From Betaproteobacteria bacterium (GTDB lineage Bacteria; Pseudomonadota; Gammaproteobacteria; Burkholderiales; SG8-39), in assembly GCA_005882235.1 (NCBI GenBank), contig VBCT01000046.1, positions 1 through 6,407 on the forward strand: a stretch of 6,407 nt of DNA, written 5' to 3'. Below are positions 5,031-6,407 of the stretch, in pieces; position 1 is the stretch's first letter, and each line of letters begins with the position of its first letter. The notes below the pieces were generated by a model. That model did no database searches. It worked only from the letters and a program-made list of their open reading frames with translations, and had not been told where the DNA came from. The position numbers and the translations under genes were made by a program.

Positions 5031-6012
5031 ACCTGACCGAATTGATGCGCGCTAGGAGTCCGCGCGGCCACTTTTCCGCGTACTCGGACTTCAGATACGC
5101 GTCCTGCACGGTCTTCCTGAACGCGGCCACGTCGGGCACCGTGATCTCGATGCCCTTCGCGCGGAAGAATTCGACGAGCTCCTTTTCTTCGCGCACGCGG
5201 TTTTCGTCGTTGAATTTCGCAGCCTTCGCCGCGGCCCTCTTCATCTGCGCCCTGTGTGCCGCGGAAAGCGCGTGCCAGGTCTTCGAGGAGATCGCGAGCT
5301 GAAGCGCGTCCACCAGGTGCCCCGTGAGCACGATCTGCCGCGTCACCTCGTAGAACTTCGCAGACTTCACCGTCGGCAGCGGGTTGTCCTGGCCGTCGAT
5401 GGTCCCGGTCTTCAAGCCGAGGTAGACCTCGGTGAAAGCGAGCGGCGTCGGATTCGCGCCGAGCGCTTGCCCGAGAAAGAGCCACTCCTTGGAGCCGGGC
5501 ATGCGCAGCTTCACCCCGGCGAGATCCGCCGGGGTCCTGACCGGCCTCGGCTGGGCGAGGCTCACATGTCGCGTGCCGAGATAGACCGCTTGCAGCAGCT
5601 GGATTCCCATCGCCGCGGCGATCCTTCGGTTCACTTCGTCGCCGATCGGCCCGCCGTAGACTTTCGCGAGATGATCGGGATCGCGGATCAGGTAGCCGGC
5701 CGTGAAGATCGAGTACTCGGGCATCTGCCGCGCGATGTCCTGCATCGACAGGAGCGCCATCTCGAGATTTCCGCGCTGCATCGCCACCGGTTCCGCGCCC
5801 TGGCGAAACAGGGTCCCCGAGTGGTGCACCTGCACGTCGAAGCGGCCCGGCGCCGCGCGGTCGAGCTCGTCCCTGAAAACGTAGAGCATCCTGACGTGCC
5901 AGTCCTCGGGCACCGCGGGCGTGGAGATGCGCAGCACGGTTTTCGTTTGCCCGAAAGCGGGCACCGCGGCGAGCAGGCAGGCGAGGAGGGCCGCGGCCAT
6001 CGCGTGCTTCAT
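5029..6012 (-). CDS. dctP: TRAP transporter periplasmic solute-binding protein, DctP family
   Basis: A 327-residue periplasmic binding protein that captures the substrate and delivers it to the DctQ-DctM permease. It has a signal peptide (about 1-21, MKHAMAAALLACLLAAVPAFG). Family blocks: VQVHHSGTLFRQGAEPVAMQRGNLEMAL (60-87), then LAGVKLRMPGSKEW (164-177), with Arg170 in the KLRMP position that in characterised DctP proteins such as SiaP binds the substrate carboxylate. Next is GANPTPLAFTEVYLGLKTGTIDGQDNPL (185-212), the classic EvY-aLqtG-vDGqenP signature. ATG at 6012 is chosen because it opens the signal peptide and has AAGG about 9 bases upstream; the frame is open to 6345 but the extra part lacks such features. 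An organic acid substrate is likely from the conserved arginine; which one is unknown. First gene of the operon, expected to be the most expressed. Confidence 0.94.
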   Translation of the reverse strand: MKHAMAAALLACLLAAVPAFGQTKTVLRISTPAVPEDWHVRMLYVFRDELDRAAPGRFDVQVHHSGTLFRQGAEPVAMQRGNLEMALLSMQDIARQMPEYSIFTAGYLIRDPDHLAKVYGGPIGDEVNRRIAAAMGIQLLQAVYLGTRHVSLAQPRPVRTPADLAGVKLRMPGSKEWLFLGQALGANPTPLAFTEVYLGLKTGTIDGQDNPLPTVKSAKFYEVTRQIVLTGHLVDALQLAISSKTWHALSAAHRAQMKRAAAKAAKFNDENRVREEKELVEFFRAKGIEITVPDVAAFRKTVQDAYLKSEYAEKWPRGLLARINSVR

Positions 6013-6115
6013 TGCGGTGTGCCTTGCGTCGATCGGTATCACTTCTTTCAAGTCCCTATCGAAGGGGCAAAGTATCACACAAGGAACGGCCGCGGGCGAC
6101 CCGCGCCGGGCTTGA
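6013..6115. other. Upstream region of dctP, no gene seen
   Basis: The 103 bases before dctP are less GC-rich than the coding DNA and probably hold its promoter. On the - strand A/T-rich stretches such as TGATACTTT (about 6078-6070) and a short imperfect dyad CCCT-ATCGA-AGGG (6054-6066) are visible. No pair of hexamers stands out at the correct spacing, so I make no promoter call. Confidence 0.4.
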
Positions 6116-6349
6116 CCTGCGGCAATCGGAACGGCGTGGGTGCACGACTTCTCCGGCCCCATCCACGGAATTGCGGACGGACTCGCGTACCAAGGCGTCC
6201 TCGGCGTGCTGCTGCGCGCGGACAGGTTCGGGATGCGGGTGGAATACATGGCCCTTCGCGCCCGTGCGGCGGACAACAACGGCGAAAGAATAGATGCCTC
6301 CAGCAGAGGGGTCTTCGTGGGCTTGAGCTTCTTCTTCGGGCGCACATAA
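6116..6349 (+). pseudogene. Possible 3' remnant of an outer-membrane beta-barrel gene
   Basis: A + strand frame opens after the TGA at 6113-6115 and ends with TAA at 6347-6349. From the GTG at 6140 it gives 69 residues, but the GTG has no convincing ribosome binding site. The second half alternates polar and hydrophobic residues in two strand-like segments (RFGMRVEYMALRAR and GVFVGLSFFFG) separated by a polar turn rich in Asp, Asn and Gly. That is how the last hairpin of many outer-membrane barrel proteins looks, with an aromatic-rich end. There is no signal peptide and the domain would be far too short, so if the reading is right this is a decayed 3' end. I do not recognise a specific family; a chance frame in GC-rich DNA is a real alternative. 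Confidence 0.3.
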
Positions 6350-6407
6350 AGCGTATGCTATTGACCGGCCGTTTCTTGTTCGGGTCCCGGCCGCCCTATC
6401 CAAAGGA
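6350..6407. other. Window end, no gene seen
   Basis: Fifty-eight bases without a supported gene. CGGCCG occurs twice (about 6367 and 6389) and could form a 6-bp stem, without a T tract. The last bases CAAAGGA look like a ribosome binding site and may belong to a + strand gene starting just beyond the window. Confidence 0.25.

Noticed and set aside
5029..6345. dctP extended upstream to 6345
   Set aside because: The extra residues are not like a signal peptide and cross the upstream region; the ATG at 6012 opens a clear signal peptide and gives the normal family length.

Overview
The window is GC-rich, gene-dense DNA with a strong third-position G/C bias, of the kind found in free-living Proteobacteria. 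A TRAP transporter, a cobalt-type nitrile hydratase cluster and a REP-like palindrome would suit a betaproteobacterium or an alphaproteobacterium, but I cannot fix the taxon from sequence alone.

Layout. (1) Positions 1-339, + strand: the 3' end of a short-chain dehydrogenase/reductase gene cut by the window edge. (2) Positions 350-2611, - strand: a compact four-gene unit read in the order HupE/UreJ-like metal permease, nitrile hydratase alpha, nitrile hydratase beta, nitrile hydratase accessory protein. The joins are a 6-nt gap, an ATGA overlap and a 23-nt overlap. (3) Positions 2612-2720: a divergent promoter region. (4) Positions 2721-3206, + strand: a secreted lipocalin-like protein with a good promoter and ribosome binding site. 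(5) Positions 3241-6012, - strand: a TRAP transporter operon read as dctP (periplasmic binding protein), dctQ (small permease), dctM (large permease). A perfect 17-bp inverted repeat lies between dctP and dctQ. (6) Positions 6013-6407: the dctP upstream region and a short + strand reading frame that looks like the 3' remnant of an outer-membrane beta-barrel gene.

How the genes work together. The alpha subunit carries the CTLCSC metal claw typical of cobalt nitrile hydratases. The first gene of the unit is a HupE/UreJ-type permease, a family that imports nickel or cobalt. The unit therefore seems to contain metal import, the two catalytic subunits and the maturation chaperone that loads metal into alpha. 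The product converts nitriles to amides; no amidase, aldoxime dehydratase or regulator is visible here. The TRAP system would import an organic acid or similar solute using an ion gradient; its substrate cannot be read from the sequence.

Most worth a second look: the palindrome at the dctP/dctQ junction together with the absence of any ordinary start codon that would give DctQ its first membrane helix; the hupE-nitrile hydratase coupling; and the broken beta-barrel-like frame upstream of dctP. I did not find a wholly new system.
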